From an uncultured Lachnospiraceae bacterium (lineage in GTDB: Bacteria; Bacillota; Clostridia; Lachnospirales; Lachnospiraceae), in contig CAKNHF010000002.1 in the NCBI GenBank assembly GCA_930972465.1, forward strand, positions 1 to 64,000: a stretch of 64,000 bases of DNA, given 5' to 3'. The position numbers were made by a program, and so were the translations under genes. Positions 37,212 to 46,980 of this stretch are shown here, one piece after another. Below the pieces are notes generated by a model. That model saw only the letters and a program-made list of their open reading frames with translations. It made no database searches and was not told the origin of the DNA. Numbering within the stretch: the first letter of the stretch is position 1; each line of letters opens with the position of its first letter.

Positions 37212-38144
37212 TTACTTATTTCTCTTTGCGAGATTTTCCTGAACTCTCTTGTAGAGTTCCTGCGCCGCATTATATCCCATCTGCTTCTGTCTGTGGTTGA
37301 CAGCTGCAGATTCTGTAATGATCGCAAGATTCCGCCCCGGACGGATCGGGATCCTGTGGCACACAACTTTATTTCCGAGGAATTCCGTGTACTCCTCTTC
37401 CAGACCGAGTCTGTCGTACTCCTTGTCTCTGCTCCAGTCCTCGAGCGTGATCACAAGATCGATATTCTGTGTCTCTCTGACACTCTGTACACCAAACATT
37501 GACCTCACATCAACGATACCGATTCCTCTCAGTTCAATGAAATGCTTTGTTATATCAGGTGCAGAACCAACAAGCGTCTCATCACTCACCTTGCGGATTT
37601 CCACCACGTCATCCGTAACAAGACGATGCCCTCTCTTGATCAGTTCCAGAGCAGCCTCACTCTTTCCTATGCCGCTCTCCCCCATGATCAGAACGCCCAC
37701 GCCATACACATCGACAAGCACTCCGTGTATGGAGATACACGGTGCCAGCTTCACATTCATCCAGCGGATAATCTCCGCAGTAAAATCTGAAGTCTGCTTC
37801 GCTGTCTTATAGACCGGCACACCGTATTTCACTGCTTTCTCCAGGAAATTATCATCCGGCTCCATATTACGGCAGAATACGATACAGGGGATGGGATGCT
37901 GAAGAAGTTTATCGTATATCTCATCCCTCTGTTTTTCCGAAAGAGTATGCACATACCTGTATTCCACATTTCCTATGATCTGAACTCTGTTCGAATCAAA
38001 GTGATCAAAAAAGCCCGCCAGCTGAAGCGCAGGCCGGTTGACATCGGGTACGTTCACTTCCTTTTCAGCCGTCTCGACTTCAGGTGTAAGATTTTTCAGA
38101 TTCATTTTCTCTACAAGTTCGCTCAATCTTATGCCATGTTCCAT
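37212..38144 (-). CDS. hprK: HPr kinase/phosphorylase
   Basis: A 310-residue bifunctional enzyme that phosphorylates or dephosphorylates Ser46 of HPr, setting carbon catabolite repression through CcpA. The N-terminal domain is about 1-130. The C-terminal kinase has Walker A GESGIGKSE near 155 and the HprK signature IELRGIGIVDVRSMFGV near 203. AGGAG stands before the ATG at 38144. It lies behind uvrC and before glcK; uvrC-hprK adjacency is common in Firmicutes. Its presence implies catabolite control of loci such as the maltodextrin operon at the right end of the window. Confidence 0.95.
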   Translation of the reverse strand: MEHGIRLSELVEKMNLKNLTPEVETAEKEVNVPDVNRPALQLAGFFDHFDSNRVQIIGNVEYRYVHTLSEKQRDEIYDKLLQHPIPCIVFCRNMEPDDNFLEKAVKYGVPVYKTAKQTSDFTAEIIRWMNVKLAPCISIHGVLVDVYGVGVLIMGESGIGKSEAALELIKRGHRLVTDDVVEIRKVSDETLVGSAPDITKHFIELRGIGIVDVRSMFGVQSVRETQNIDLVITLEDWSRDKEYDRLGLEEEYTEFLGNKVVCHRIPIRPGRNLAIITESAAVNHRQKQMGYNAAQELYKRVQENLAKRNK

Positions 38145-38232
38145 ATGTTTTCTCCTTTTCGCTCTTTTCGCACATCACTGTGCCCAGCCAGATGCCGCTC
38201 CGCTTCATCCCGCTTTCTCTATAATAATATCA

Positions 38233-40086
38233 CTAATGAAAAAACTTGTACACAGATTCCGCCGCTTTTTCATTCATGGACGGAATTCCCGCAAGTTCCT
38301 CTTTCGAGGCGTTTCTGATATCATCCAGGCTCATATAATGACGCATCAGCGCCTTCCGCCTTGCCGGACCGATCCCATCGATGTCATCCAGTATGGAATG
38401 AACCTGCCCCTTCCCTCTGAGCTGCCTGTGATATTCGATGGCAAAACGGTGTGCTTCATCCTGTATTCTTGTAATCAGGCGGAAAGCCTCGGATGATCTG
38501 TCGATGGGTATCTCTTCGTTATGGTAATATAATCCCCTGGTGCGGTGATAGTCATCTTTCACCATCCCGCAGACAGGAATGTCAAGGTGAAGCTCATCCA
38601 GCACCTGCAGAGCCACATTGACCTGACCTTTTCCTCCGTCCATCAGGATCAGATCCGGAAACACGGTAAATTTGCCGAACTCGGCATTCTCCTGGCGTTC
38701 CCTGAGACCATGAGTAAATCGTCTGGTGAGAACCTCTCTCAGGCTTCCGTAATCGTCAGCTCCCTTGATTCCCTTGATCTTAAATTTCCGGTAGTCATTT
38801 CTCTTCGGTTTTCCGCGCTCATATACAACCATAGAGCCGACCGATTCAAATCCGTTTGTATTGGAAATGTCGTATGCCTCCATCCTTGTTATGCCGTCAA
38901 TTCCCAGCAGGGAAGCAATCTCCTTCACAGCCCCGATCGTCCTTCCCTCCTCGCGCTTCAGCCGTTCTTTGTCCTTGGTAAGTACAAGTCTGGCATTCTC
39001 GGCGGCAAGTTCGACAAGTTTCTCTTTCGTTCCTTTCCTGGGTATCCTGAGAGTTACTTTCTGTCCCCGCTTTGCCGTAAGCCAGGTCTCCAGAAGCTCC
39101 CTTTCCTCCACGTCTTCCTGCAGCATAAGTTCTCCCGGGATATAAGGTGTTCCCGCATAGTACTGTTTAATAAAATTATCCAGGATGCTACTCTTCTCTT
39201 CGCCTTTTGTAATCCGGAGATAAAAATGATCTCTCCCGATCAGCCTTCCTCCGCGGATAAAGAACACCTGTACCACTGCGTCCTCTTCTCCTGACGCCAC
39301 GGCAAGAACATCTCTGTCCTCCCCGCTGGAGTCCGTAATCTTCTGTTTCTGAGCCACCTTTTTTACGCTGCCGATCAGTTCTCTGTATTCGATGGCCCTC
39401 TCAAACTCCAGATTTTCTGAAGCTTCATTCATCTTTTCCTCAAGCTCCTTAAGGATTCCATCATAATTCCCATTGAGAAACCGAATCACCTCACTGATGG
39501 ATTTTCCGTATTCTTCCTGGGAAATATACCCCTGACAGGGAGCATCACACTGCTTGATATGATAATTCAGACACGGCCTCTCTTTGCCGATATCCTTGGG
39601 CAGGCTGCGGCTGCAGCTTCTTACATGGAACAGCTTGTGAATCAGGTCTATCGTGTCCCTGACAGCCTGCGCGCTTGTAAAAGGTCCGAAATATCTGGCC
39701 TTGTCCTTCAGCATTCTCCTGGACAGAATGACCCTTGGAAATGCTTCGTTTGTTGTGACTTTGATGAACGGATAAGTCTTATCATCCATAAGCATTGTGT
39801 TATACTTGGGCCTGTGCTCTTTGATCAGATTGCATTCAAGCACAAGAGCCTCCAGCTCCGAATCCGTCACAATATACTCGAAACGGCGGATATGTGTCAC
39901 CATCTGTTCTATCTTGACACCCTTGTTCCTGCTGCTCTGGAAATACTGCCTGACACGGTTTTTCAGACTGACGGCCTTCCCCACATAGATAATATTATCC
40001 TTTTCATCATGCATGATATAAACCCCGGGTCTCCCGGGAAGTTTCTTTAATTCTTCCTGTATGTCAAAATTATTATTACTTTCCAT
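38233..40086 (-). CDS. uvrC: UvrABC system protein C
   Basis: A 617-residue nucleotide-excision-repair endonuclease that makes both incisions at a lesion. The N-terminal GIY-YIG nuclease ([10 protein letters not shown]...IIYVGKA) is at about 16-42, the UVR domain ([22 protein letters not shown]) near 205-225, the RNase H-like C-terminal nuclease in the middle ([17 protein letters not shown]), and the helix-hairpin-helix motifs at the end ([16 protein letters not shown]). The start ATG at 40086 has no ribosome site, and the -10 box ends eight bases before it, so the mRNA may be leaderless. The alternative ATG at 40095 lies in the -10 itself. Confidence 0.94.
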   Translation of the reverse strand: MESNNNFDIQEELKKLPGRPGVYIMHDEKDNIIYVGKAVSLKNRVRQYFQSSRNKGVKIEQMVTHIRRFEYIVTDSELEALVLECNLIKEHRPKYNTMLMDDKTYPFIKVTTNEAFPRVILSRRMLKDKARYFGPFTSAQAVRDTIDLIHKLFHVRSCSRSLPKDIGKERPCLNYHIKQCDAPCQGYISQEEYGKSISEVIRFLNGNYDGILKELEEKMNEASENLEFERAIEYRELIGSVKKVAQKQKITDSSGEDRDVLAVASGEEDAVVQVFFIRGGRLIGRDHFYLRITKGEEKSSILDNFIKQYYAGTPYIPGELMLQEDVEERELLETWLTAKRGQKVTLRIPRKGTKEKLVELAAENARLVLTKDKERLKREEGRTIGAVKEIASLLGIDGITRMEAYDISNTNGFESVGSMVVYERGKPKRNDYRKFKIKGIKGADDYGSLREVLTRRFTHGLRERQENAEFGKFTVFPDLILMDGGKGQVNVALQVLDELHLDIPVCGMVKDDYHRTRGLYYHNEEIPIDRSSEAFRLITRIQDEAHRFAIEYHRQLRGKGQVHSILDDIDGIGPARRKALMRHYMSLDDIRNASKEELAGIPSMNEKAAESVYKFFH

Positions 40087-40093
40087 GGTCAAC

Positions 40094-40122
40094 ATTATAC
40101 TGTTTTAAAACAAAAAGGACAA
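40094..40122 (-). promoter_or_regulatory. Promoter of uvrC, predicted to make a leaderless mRNA
   Basis: On the minus strand TTGTCC (40122-40117), exact 17-base spacer, TATAAT (40099-40094). The predicted start falls on or next to the A of the uvrC ATG (40086). The -35 is part of the 3' arm of the araD terminator. Confidence 0.65.
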
Positions 40123-40141
40123 GGGAAATCTTCCCCTGTCC
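40106..40141 (-). terminator. Terminator behind araD
   Basis: On the minus strand GGACAGGGGAA pairs with TTTCCCTTGTCC, followed by TTTTTGTTTT. Its 3' arm doubles as the uvrC -35 element. Confidence 0.8.
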
Positions 40142-40154
40142 TCGCTCATTTTCT

Positions 40155-40868
40155 TTACTTTTCCGCCTGCTCTGTTCTCTGCCCGTAGTATGCATTGGCC
40201 CCATGCTTTCTGTAATAATGCTTATCCTGAAGTTCCTGCGGCGCCGGCTGAACTTCCGGATTGATCATCTCACAGACTGCCGCCATTTTGGCCACCTCTT
40301 CCGTCACTACCGCATTATGAACTGCCTCACGGGCATCCTTTCCCCATGTAAATACGCCATGGTTCTTACACAGAACCGCCGGTACTGCAATGTAGTCCTT
40401 CTCTCGCGCCTCAAATTCATCTGCAATGAGAACCCCTGTATTTTTCTCATATGCTTCCTCAATCTCATCTTTTGTCAGATTTCTCACACAGGGGATCTCC
40501 CCATAAATATAATCTGCATGTGTCGTTCCATAACAGGGGACATCTCTGCCGGCCTGCGCCCAGCTTGTAGCCCAGGAAGAATGCGTATGCACAATCCCTC
40601 CCACTTTCGGAAATCTGTTGTAAAGAACAACATGCGTAGGGGTATCTGACGATGGATTATAATGCCCTTCCACTTTATTCCCTTCCAGATCTACAACAAC
40701 CATATCATCCGGGCTCAGTCTGTCATATTCCACGCCGCTCGGCTTGATGACAAACAAACCGCTCTCCCGGTCAATTCCGCTTACATTTCCCCAGGTAAAA
40801 GTGATCAGACCATATCGGGGAAGAAGCATATTTGCCTCATATACTTCTTTCTTCAACTGTTCTAACAT
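40155..40868 (-). CDS. araD: L-ribulose-5-phosphate 4-epimerase
   Basis: A 237-residue class II aldolase-fold enzyme that converts L-ribulose 5-phosphate to D-xylulose 5-phosphate. Zinc-binding residues are visible in [14 protein letters not shown] near 95 and in [10 protein letters not shown] near 168; the phosphate and substrate motifs are WGNVSGID near 27 and KPSGVEYD near 42. Paralogues (SgaE/UlaF) act on ascorbate products and cannot be excluded without neighbours. It follows ftsH by 15 bases and ends at a terminator; no arabinose genes are nearby. Confidence 0.88.
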   Translation of the reverse strand: MLEQLKKEVYEANMLLPRYGLITFTWGNVSGIDRESGLFVIKPSGVEYDRLSPDDMVVVDLEGNKVEGHYNPSSDTPTHVVLYNRFPKVGGIVHTHSSWATSWAQAGRDVPCYGTTHADYIYGEIPCVRNLTKDEIEEAYEKNTGVLIADEFEAREKDYIAVPAVLCKNHGVFTWGKDAREAVHNAVVTEEVAKMAAVCEMINPEVQPAPQELQDKHYYRKHGANAYYGQRTEQAEK

Positions 40869-40883
40869 GGCATTTTCTCCTGA

Positions 40884-42920
40884 CTATCCTTCTAATTCTT
40901 CCTCCTGTCCGTTCTCCGGAACAGCAGCCGCCGGTTTCATGGAAATGCGCTCCTCCTTCGGTGCTTCCTCCTCATTTTCCGGATCCGGTTCCGGGATTCC
41001 CTTCACTTCCCTGAAGATCTTCATAAACTCTTTTCCGGTTATCGTCTCCTTCTCAATCAGAAACGCCGCGATCTTATCAAGCGCCTCTCTGTTCGCCGCC
41101 AGAAGCCGTTTTGCTTCCTCGTACGCGGCTTTCAGCATACGCATGACTTCTTCGTCGATTTCACCCGCTGTGGCATCGCCGCAGTTCAGCACCGGGCGTC
41201 CGTCCAGATACCGGTTCTGTATGGATTCAAGCCCCATCAGACCAAACCGCTCTGACATCCCGTACTGGGTGATCATCGCTCTGGCAATCTTTGTTGCCTG
41301 CTCAATATCATTCGCCGCTCCGGTCGTTACTGTATCAAAAACGATCTCCTCAGCAGCCCGGCCGCCGAGAGCTACAACGATCATCGCCTCGAGCTCTTTC
41401 TTTGTATTGAGGAACTTCTCTTCCTCCGGTGTCTGCATTACATAACCGAGAGCGCCCATGGTTCTCGGAACAATCGTAATCTTCTGCACCGGTTCCGTAT
41501 TCTTCTGGAGAGCGGTCACAAGCGCATGCCCCACCTCGTGGTAGGATACGATTCTTCTCTCCTCCTTGCTCATAATACGGTCTTTCTTCTCTTTTCCTAC
41601 GAGCACCACCTCGACCGCCTCAAAAAGATCCTTCTGGCTCACAACCTGTCTTCCATGCTTCACCGCATTGATCGCAGCCTCGTTGATCATGTTCGCCAGA
41701 TCAGATCCCACCGCGCCGGATGTGGCGAGAGCGATAGCCTCCAGATCTACGCTGTCATCCATCCTGACATCCTTTGCATGTACTTTCAGGATATCAATGC
41801 GTCCTTTCAGGTCCGGTTTGTCTACGATAATACGCCGGTCGAAACGTCCCGGACGCAAAAGCGCCGGATCCAGAATCTCCGGACGGTTTGTAGCTGCCAG
41901 TATCAGAAGTCCCTTATTCGTATCGAATCCATCCATCTCCGCCAGCAGCTGATTCAGCGTCTGCTCACGCTCGTCATTTCCTCCCAGAGCCGTGTCACGT
42001 GTCTTGCCTATGGCATCGATCTCATCGATGAACACAATACAGGGGGCCTGCTGCTGAGCCTGCTTGAACAGATCGCGGACACGGGAAGCTCCCACGCCCA
42101 CATACATCTCGACAAAAGCAGATCCTGACAGGGAAAAGAACGGCACTTTTGCCTCTCCGGCCACCGCCTTGGCAAGCAGTGTCTTGCCGGTTCCCGGAGG
42201 GCCTACAAGGAGTGCTCCCTTGGGAAGTTTTGCACCTATTCCAGAATATTTTCCGGGATTATGGAGGAAATCCACCACTTCCTGAAGTGACTCCTTCGCC
42301 TCATCCTCGCCGGCCACATCCTGAAACGTCACTCCCGTCTCCTTTTCCATATACATCTTGGCATTGCTTTTTCCGATTCCCATCATGCCGCCGCCCTTGG
42401 TCATCCGCTTCATAAGGATGTTGAACAGAATAACAAGCAGAACGATCGGCAGTATGACCGTGACAACCACTTCGAAGATAAGTGATCCGGCAGTATCGGG
42501 AACCTCGGCTCCGAAAGTAACGCCTGCATCTTCCAGGCGCTGAGCCAGAGTATCATCATTTACAACACCGGTATAATAATCCGGTTCCCGCTCCCCGCCT
42601 GCGCCCTCCTGGGCCTGCTGTTCGATCTGATTTATTATGTTGTTCATTCCTGTTCCCTGGGCAGAACTGTTATCCTCGTTCTGCGCGTCTTTCTTCAGGG
42701 TAATGTAGATCCTTGTGCTTCCGAGAGTAACCTCATCCACCTTGTTGTCATCTACCAGTTCAAGAAATTTATCATAACTGATTTCCTCAGGATTGGATCC
42801 CTGCATAAGAGAATAAAGTCCCATAACAACAAAAGTGACCAGCAGTGTCGTGACGAGAATGACTCCCCATCCCTGCCGGTTGTTGTTGGGACCGCTTCCT
42901 TTATTATTCTGATTATCCAT
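40884..42920 (-). CDS. ftsH: ATP-dependent zinc metalloprotease FtsH
   Basis: A 678-residue membrane-bound AAA+ protease for quality control of membrane and regulatory proteins. Two helices (about 22-40 and 140-160) flank an extracytoplasmic domain. The AAA module has Walker [12 protein letters not shown] near 225, Walker [11 protein letters not shown] and the SRH region RPGRFDR. The peptidase has HEVGH (zinc) and the later Asp ligand. I choose ATG 42920 (MDNQNNKG), after AGGAGG; the open frame starts at 42986, upstream of the promoter. The C-terminal tail is Pro/Glu-rich. Confidence 0.96.
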   Translation of the reverse strand: MDNQNNKGSGPNNNRQGWGVILVTTLLVTFVVMGLYSLMQGSNPEEISYDKFLELVDDNKVDEVTLGSTRIYITLKKDAQNEDNSSAQGTGMNNIINQIEQQAQEGAGGEREPDYYTGVVNDDTLAQRLEDAGVTFGAEVPDTAGSLIFEVVVTVILPIVLLVILFNILMKRMTKGGGMMGIGKSNAKMYMEKETGVTFQDVAGEDEAKESLQEVVDFLHNPGKYSGIGAKLPKGALLVGPPGTGKTLLAKAVAGEAKVPFFSLSGSAFVEMYVGVGASRVRDLFKQAQQQAPCIVFIDEIDAIGKTRDTALGGNDEREQTLNQLLAEMDGFDTNKGLLILAATNRPEILDPALLRPGRFDRRIIVDKPDLKGRIDILKVHAKDVRMDDSVDLEAIALATSGAVGSDLANMINEAAINAVKHGRQVVSQKDLFEAVEVVLVGKEKKDRIMSKEERRIVSYHEVGHALVTALQKNTEPVQKITIVPRTMGALGYVMQTPEEEKFLNTKKELEAMIVVALGGRAAEEIVFDTVTTGAANDIEQATKIARAMITQYGMSERFGLMGLESIQNRYLDGRPVLNCGDATAGEIDEEVMRMLKAAYEEAKRLLAANREALDKIAAFLIEKETITGKEFMKIFREVKGIPEPDPENEEEAPKEERISMKPAAAVPENGQEEELEG

Positions 42921-42948
42921 TCTGTGCCTCCTAAAATGAACTATTATC

Positions 42949-42977
42949 ATTATACGGACAGCGTTTCCATAAATCAA
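42949..42977 (-). promoter_or_regulatory. Sigma-A-type promoter of ftsH
   Basis: On the minus strand TTGATT (42977-42972), 17-base spacer, TATAAT (42954-42949). About 20 bases before the ftsH ribosome site. Confidence 0.7.
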
Positions 42978-42996
42978 TAAAAACATTATGAAAATA

Positions 42997-43026
42997 TTGT
43001 AAATCCGTGGCTTTTTATAGTATACT
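42997..43026 (+). promoter_or_regulatory. Putative promoter of the DUF1846 gene
   Basis: TTGTAA (42997-43002), 18-base spacer, TATACT (43021-43026). Divergent from the ftsH promoter, with 19 bases between the two -35 elements. Confidence 0.6.
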
Positions 43027-43060
43027 GGGTACGTAATATGTCATTTAACGGGGGTAGGAA

Positions 43061-44539
43061 ATGAGAATTGGTTTTGATAATGAAAAGTATCTGAAAATGC
43101 AGTCTGAACACATCCGTAACCGGATCAGCCAGTTTGACAACAAGCTCTATCTGGAATTCGGGGGAAAATTGTTTGATGATTATCACGCTTCACGGGTTCT
43201 TCCCGGTTTCGCGCCTGATAGCAAGCTGAGGCTGCTGAAGGAGCTTAGCAGTCAGGCTGAGATCGTCATTGCCATCAGTGCAAAAGACATTGAAAAGAAC
43301 AAAATACGCGGAGATCTGGGCATTACTTATGATTCTGACGTACTCCGCCTGATTGAAACTTACCGTGAACAGGGACTCTATGTCGGCAGTGTGGTGATCA
43401 CCCAGTTTTCCGGTCAGGAGAGTGCCGCTCTGTTTAAAAACCGCCTGGAGAGCATGGAGATCCCGGTATATCTTCATTATAATATAGCCGGCTATCCTTC
43501 CAATATTCCCCTGATTATCAGTGATGAAGGGTACGGAAAAAATGATTATATCCGTACAAGCCGTCCCTTGGTTATTGTCACCGCTCCGGGACCCGGCAGC
43601 GGAAAGATGGCTACGTGTCTTTCCCAGCTTTATCACGAGCACAAGAGAGGCATACGGGCCGGATATGCAAAGTTCGAGACGTTTCCTATCTGGAATCTGC
43701 CGCTGAAGCATCCTGTCAATCTTGCCTACGAGGCCGCTACCGCAGACCTGAATGATGTAAACATGATCGATCCCTTCCACCTGGAAGCATATGGGGAGAC
43801 AACGGTAAATTATAACAGAGACGTTGAGATATTCCCGGTTCTCAACACGATTTTCGAAAAAATCTACGGGGAAAGTCCGTACAAATCCCCCACAGACATG
43901 GGGGTCAACATGGCCGGCAACTGCATCTGTGATGACGCTGTCTGCCGGGAAGCGTCATGTCAGGAAATCATCCGGCGCTATTATGCCGCGCTGAACGCTC
44001 TTCTGAAGGGTGATTCTTCTGACAAGGAAGCTCAGAAGATCGAACTTCTCATGAATATGGCCGGGATCACCATCGCGGACCGGAAAGTTGCAGTCCGCGC
44101 ATTGGAACGCGCAAAGGAGACGTGCGGGCCGGCCGCTGCTCTTGAACTGGAAGATGGCAGGATCATCACCGGCAAGACGACAAATCTTCTGGGCGCATCC
44201 GCGGCTCTGCTTCTCAATGTATTGAAAGAGCTTGCGGGACTGGACCACGGACTCCATATCATATCGCCGGAGTCTATTGAGCCGATCCAGAAGCTGAAGG
44301 TGGATTATCTGAAAAGTAAAAATCCGCGTCTTCACACCGATGAAGTTCTCATTGCGCTGTCAGCCAGCGCCGCCGCGAGCCCCCAGGCGAGACTCGCTCT
44401 CTCCCAGCTTCCGAAGCTGGAGGGATGTCAGGCGCACACGTCTGTCATGCTGTCCGATGTGGATATCAAGATCTTTAAGAAGCTCGGAGTCCAGCTCACC
44501 TGTGAGGCAGTGTATGAGCACAACCATCTGTACCACTAA
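43061..44539 (+). CDS. DUF1846 domain protein of unknown function
   Basis: A 492-residue cytoplasmic protein of the PF08903 (DUF1846) family, starting MRIGFDNEKYLKMQSEHI. Visible features: a SAKDIEKNKIRGDLG stretch near 74, a P-loop-like APGPGSGKMATCLSQLYHEH near 174, and a Cys-containing motif GNCICDDAVCREASCQEIIRRYY near 290. Structures are known for the family but no reaction is firmly assigned; a nucleotide- or ATP-dependent synthetase-like role is only a guess from the glycine-rich loop. It follows a GGGGTAGGAA ribosome site and has its own promoter. No terminator was seen before pyrG. Confidence 0.85.
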   Translation: MRIGFDNEKYLKMQSEHIRNRISQFDNKLYLEFGGKLFDDYHASRVLPGFAPDSKLRLLKELSSQAEIVIAISAKDIEKNKIRGDLGITYDSDVLRLIETYREQGLYVGSVVITQFSGQESAALFKNRLESMEIPVYLHYNIAGYPSNIPLIISDEGYGKNDYIRTSRPLVIVTAPGPGSGKMATCLSQLYHEHKRGIRAGYAKFETFPIWNLPLKHPVNLAYEAATADLNDVNMIDPFHLEAYGETTVNYNRDVEIFPVLNTIFEKIYGESPYKSPTDMGVNMAGNCICDDAVCREASCQEIIRRYYAALNALLKGDSSDKEAQKIELLMNMAGITIADRKVAVRALERAKETCGPAAALELEDGRIITGKTTNLLGASAALLLNVLKELAGLDHGLHIISPESIEPIQKLKVDYLKSKNPRLHTDEVLIALSASAAASPQARLALSQLPKLEGCQAHTSVMLSDVDIKIFKKLGVQLTCEAVYEHNHLYH

Positions 44540-44607
44540 AACAAACATTTTAAAAAAAAGTCTGTATTTTTCAATTGAATAGGTGTATACTGAGAAAGTA
44601 TTTTTTT

Positions 44608-44673
44608 ACAGTTCAGCCATATACATTTACCCGGACCGCAACGGCGCGGTCCAGCAGTCTATGGCTGAACTGT
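44608..44673 (+). promoter_or_regulatory. Long two-stem hairpin in the pyrG leader
   Basis: ACAGTTCAGCCATA (44608-44621) pairs perfectly with TATGGCTGAACTGT (44660-44673); inside, GGACCGC (44633-44639) pairs with GCGGTCC (44646-44652). The T-run lies before, not after, the stem, so it is not a plus-strand terminator. Two weak -10 candidates (TATACT 44586-44591; TATTTT 44599-44604) precede it. The rest of the 44540-44725 gap is AT-rich and holds only the pyrG ribosome site. Confidence 0.6.
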
Positions 44674-44725
44674 ACTCGTTTTCTGATAACAGCTGAAAAG
44701 TCACACAATCGCAGGAGGAGAAAAA

Positions 44726-46336
44726 ATGGCAGTAAAATATGTATTTGTCACAGGCGGAGTCGTATCCGGTCTCGGGAAAGGTATCACCGCCGCATCACTT
44801 GGACGTCTGCTGAAAGCGCGGGGTTACACCGTTACAATGCAGAAGTTTGATCCTTATATAAATATCGATCCCGGTACCATGAATCCGGTACAGCACGGTG
44901 AGGTCTTCGTCACCGATGACGGGGCCGAGACGGATCTTGATCTCGGACATTATGAGAGATTCATAGATGAAAGTCTCACGAAAAATTCCAATGTCACAAC
45001 GGGAAAGATCTACTGGTCTGTCCTTCAGAAAGAACGCCGGGGTGACTTCGGAGGCGGTACTGTCCAGGTTATCCCTCATATCACCAACGAGATAAAGAGC
45101 CGGTTCTACCGCAACCCGGCAGCCGAGGGCACAGAGATTGCGATCATCGAGGTAGGCGGTACTGTGGGAGATATCGAAAGTCAGCCGTTCCTTGAATCCA
45201 TCCGTCAGTTCCAGCATGAAAAAGGACGTGAAAACGTGATCCTGATCCACGTGACACTGATTCCGTATCTGCGTGCCTCCCAGGAGATGAAGACAAAGCC
45301 CACACAGGCCAGCGTAAAGGAACTCCAGGGAATGGGAATTCAGCCGGATATTATCGTATGCCGCTCCGAGTATCCTCTGGATGCAGGAATGAAGGATAAG
45401 ATTTCACTGTTCTGTAACCTTCCCGCCGAGCATGTGCTTCAGAATCTGGATGTAGAGTATCTCTACGAAGCGCCTCTTGCCATGGAGAAAGAACATCTGG
45501 CCCAGGTGGTCTGCGAGTGTCTCCACCTTGACTGTCCGGAACCTGATCTGAAAGACTGGACTGAAATGGTCGAGAAACTGCGCAACCCTACTCAGGAAGT
45601 CACAATAGCTCTTGTCGGAAAGTATATCCAGCTTCACGACGCTTACATCAGTGTTGTCGAGGCCCTGAAACACGGAGGCATATACAGCCACACTACTGTA
45701 AATATCAAATGGGTGGATTCCGAGACTGTCACTGCCGACAATGTGGATGAAATATTCGGAGATGTCAGCGGTATCCTTGTACCGGGCGGATTCGGCCACC
45801 GCGGAATCGAGGGAAAGATCGAAGCGATCAAATACGCCCGTACCCACGGCGTTCCATTCCTCGGGCTCTGTCTCGGCATGCAGCTTGCCATTGTCGAGTT
45901 TGCCCGCAATGTAATCGGATATAACGATGCTCATAGCATGGAGCTCAAACCGGACACAACGCATCCGGTCATCCACATTATGGAGGATCAGATCGGAATC
46001 GAAGACATCGGCGGTACGCTCAGACTTGGCGCATACCCCTGTGTGCTCAAGGAAAACTCTCTCGCTTACCGGCTGTACGGTAAGAAGGAGATCAGCGAAA
46101 GACACCGTCACCGTTATGAAGTAAACAATGACTACCGCGAAGTCCTCGAAGGACATGGGATGTCACTGTGCGGGCTTTCACCGGACAGCCGGATCGTTGA
46201 GATGATCGAGATCCCCTCCCACCCGTGGTTCATTGCCACTCAGGCTCATCCTGAACTGAAATCAAGACCGAACCGGCCGCATCCGCTCTTTAAAGGCTTT
46301 GTGGAAGCAGCGTTGAAAAAGCAGAACGAAGGCTGA
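44726..46336 (+). CDS. pyrG: CTP synthase
   Basis: A 536-residue enzyme converting UTP to CTP with glutamine. The N-terminal amidoligase begins [18 protein letters not shown] (2-19), including the ATP loop, with [17 protein letters not shown] near 40. The glutaminase domain (about 290-536) has the nucleophile Cys in [10 protein letters not shown] and the His/Glu of the triad in the [16 protein letters not shown] end. AGGAGG precedes the ATG. A long leader hairpin suggests post-initiation control, as is known in a different form for Bacillus pyrG. Confidence 0.96.
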   Translation: MAVKYVFVTGGVVSGLGKGITAASLGRLLKARGYTVTMQKFDPYINIDPGTMNPVQHGEVFVTDDGAETDLDLGHYERFIDESLTKNSNVTTGKIYWSVLQKERRGDFGGGTVQVIPHITNEIKSRFYRNPAAEGTEIAIIEVGGTVGDIESQPFLESIRQFQHEKGRENVILIHVTLIPYLRASQEMKTKPTQASVKELQGMGIQPDIIVCRSEYPLDAGMKDKISLFCNLPAEHVLQNLDVEYLYEAPLAMEKEHLAQVVCECLHLDCPEPDLKDWTEMVEKLRNPTQEVTIALVGKYIQLHDAYISVVEALKHGGIYSHTTVNIKWVDSETVTADNVDEIFGDVSGILVPGGFGHRGIEGKIEAIKYARTHGVPFLGLCLGMQLAIVEFARNVIGYNDAHSMELKPDTTHPVIHIMEDQIGIEDIGGTLRLGAYPCVLKENSLAYRLYGKKEISERHRHRYEVNNDYREVLEGHGMSLCGLSPDSRIVEMIEIPSHPWFIATQAHPELKSRPNRPHPLFKGFVEAALKKQNEG

Positions 46337-46386
46337 TTCTGACAGATATAAGGCAATCCGGCGGTCATGCCGGGCTTGCCGTACAA

Positions 46387-46428
46387 AAAAACGGAAGGAT
46401 TTCCATCTTGTGGATTCCTTCCGTTTTT
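46387..46428. terminator. Bidirectional terminator between pyrG and the PAP2 gene
   Basis: AAAACGGAAGGA pairs with TCCTTCCGTTTT, flanked by A-runs on the left and T-runs on the right, so it can end both the plus-strand pyrG and the minus-strand PAP2 transcripts. Confidence 0.9.
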
Positions 46429-46446
46429 CGCTGTCAGTTCAATTTC

Positions 46447-46968
46447 CTATTTTGACAGCTTCCATCCGGCCCATCCGGCGATCAGACCGATCACCAGCCC
46501 TCCGAGCACATCGGTGGGGTAATGAACTCCCACATACAGTCTGGACAGCGCGATCAGCGCAGCAAGAACGATAAACGCGATTCCCCATCGTCTCGGAAGA
46601 GTCCTGTAAAATGCTGACGCCGCGGCAAAAGACGCGCATGTATGCCCGGACGGGAACGAGAAGTCACGCTGTTCTCCGATCAGCCGGATCAGACCGGGAA
46701 CCGTCTCATATGGCCGGATTCTCTCAACAATATTTTTGACTGCCACGTTGGTCACAAGTGCACCCAGAGCCAGCGCAATAAGGGCTGCTATACCCGCTCT
46801 TCTCGTCTTTTTCGGGATGAGCAGGATTACCGCCAGCGCAATCCAGAGCATTCCTCCGTCTCCCAGATGGGTAATTGTCGTCCAGAATCCATTCATCCAT
46901 TCCTGCCGGATATGTTCCTGAATAAAAAGCAGGATATTCTGATCGATTTCCAGTAATGTCTGCAGCAT
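46447..46968 (-). CDS. PAP2 phosphatase, probable undecaprenyl-diphosphatase
   Basis: A 173-residue membrane phosphatase with five or six helices. All three PAP2 motifs are present: KNIVERIRP near 78, the PSGHT loop near 107 and SRLYVGVHYPTDVLGG near 141 (His nucleophile and Asp). Proteins of this size and layout (BcrC/YodM type) recycle undecaprenyl diphosphate for cell-wall synthesis and confer bacitracin tolerance; phosphatidylglycerophosphate phosphatase is an alternative. It follows the dus gene by 12 bases and shares a bidirectional terminator with pyrG. Confidence 0.88.
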   Translation of the reverse strand: MLQTLLEIDQNILLFIQEHIRQEWMNGFWTTITHLGDGGMLWIALAVILLIPKKTRRAGIAALIALALGALVTNVAVKNIVERIRPYETVPGLIRLIGEQRDFSFPSGHTCASFAAASAFYRTLPRRWGIAFIVLAALIALSRLYVGVHYPTDVLGGLVIGLIAGWAGWKLSK

Positions 46969-46980
46969 TTCTTCTCTCCT

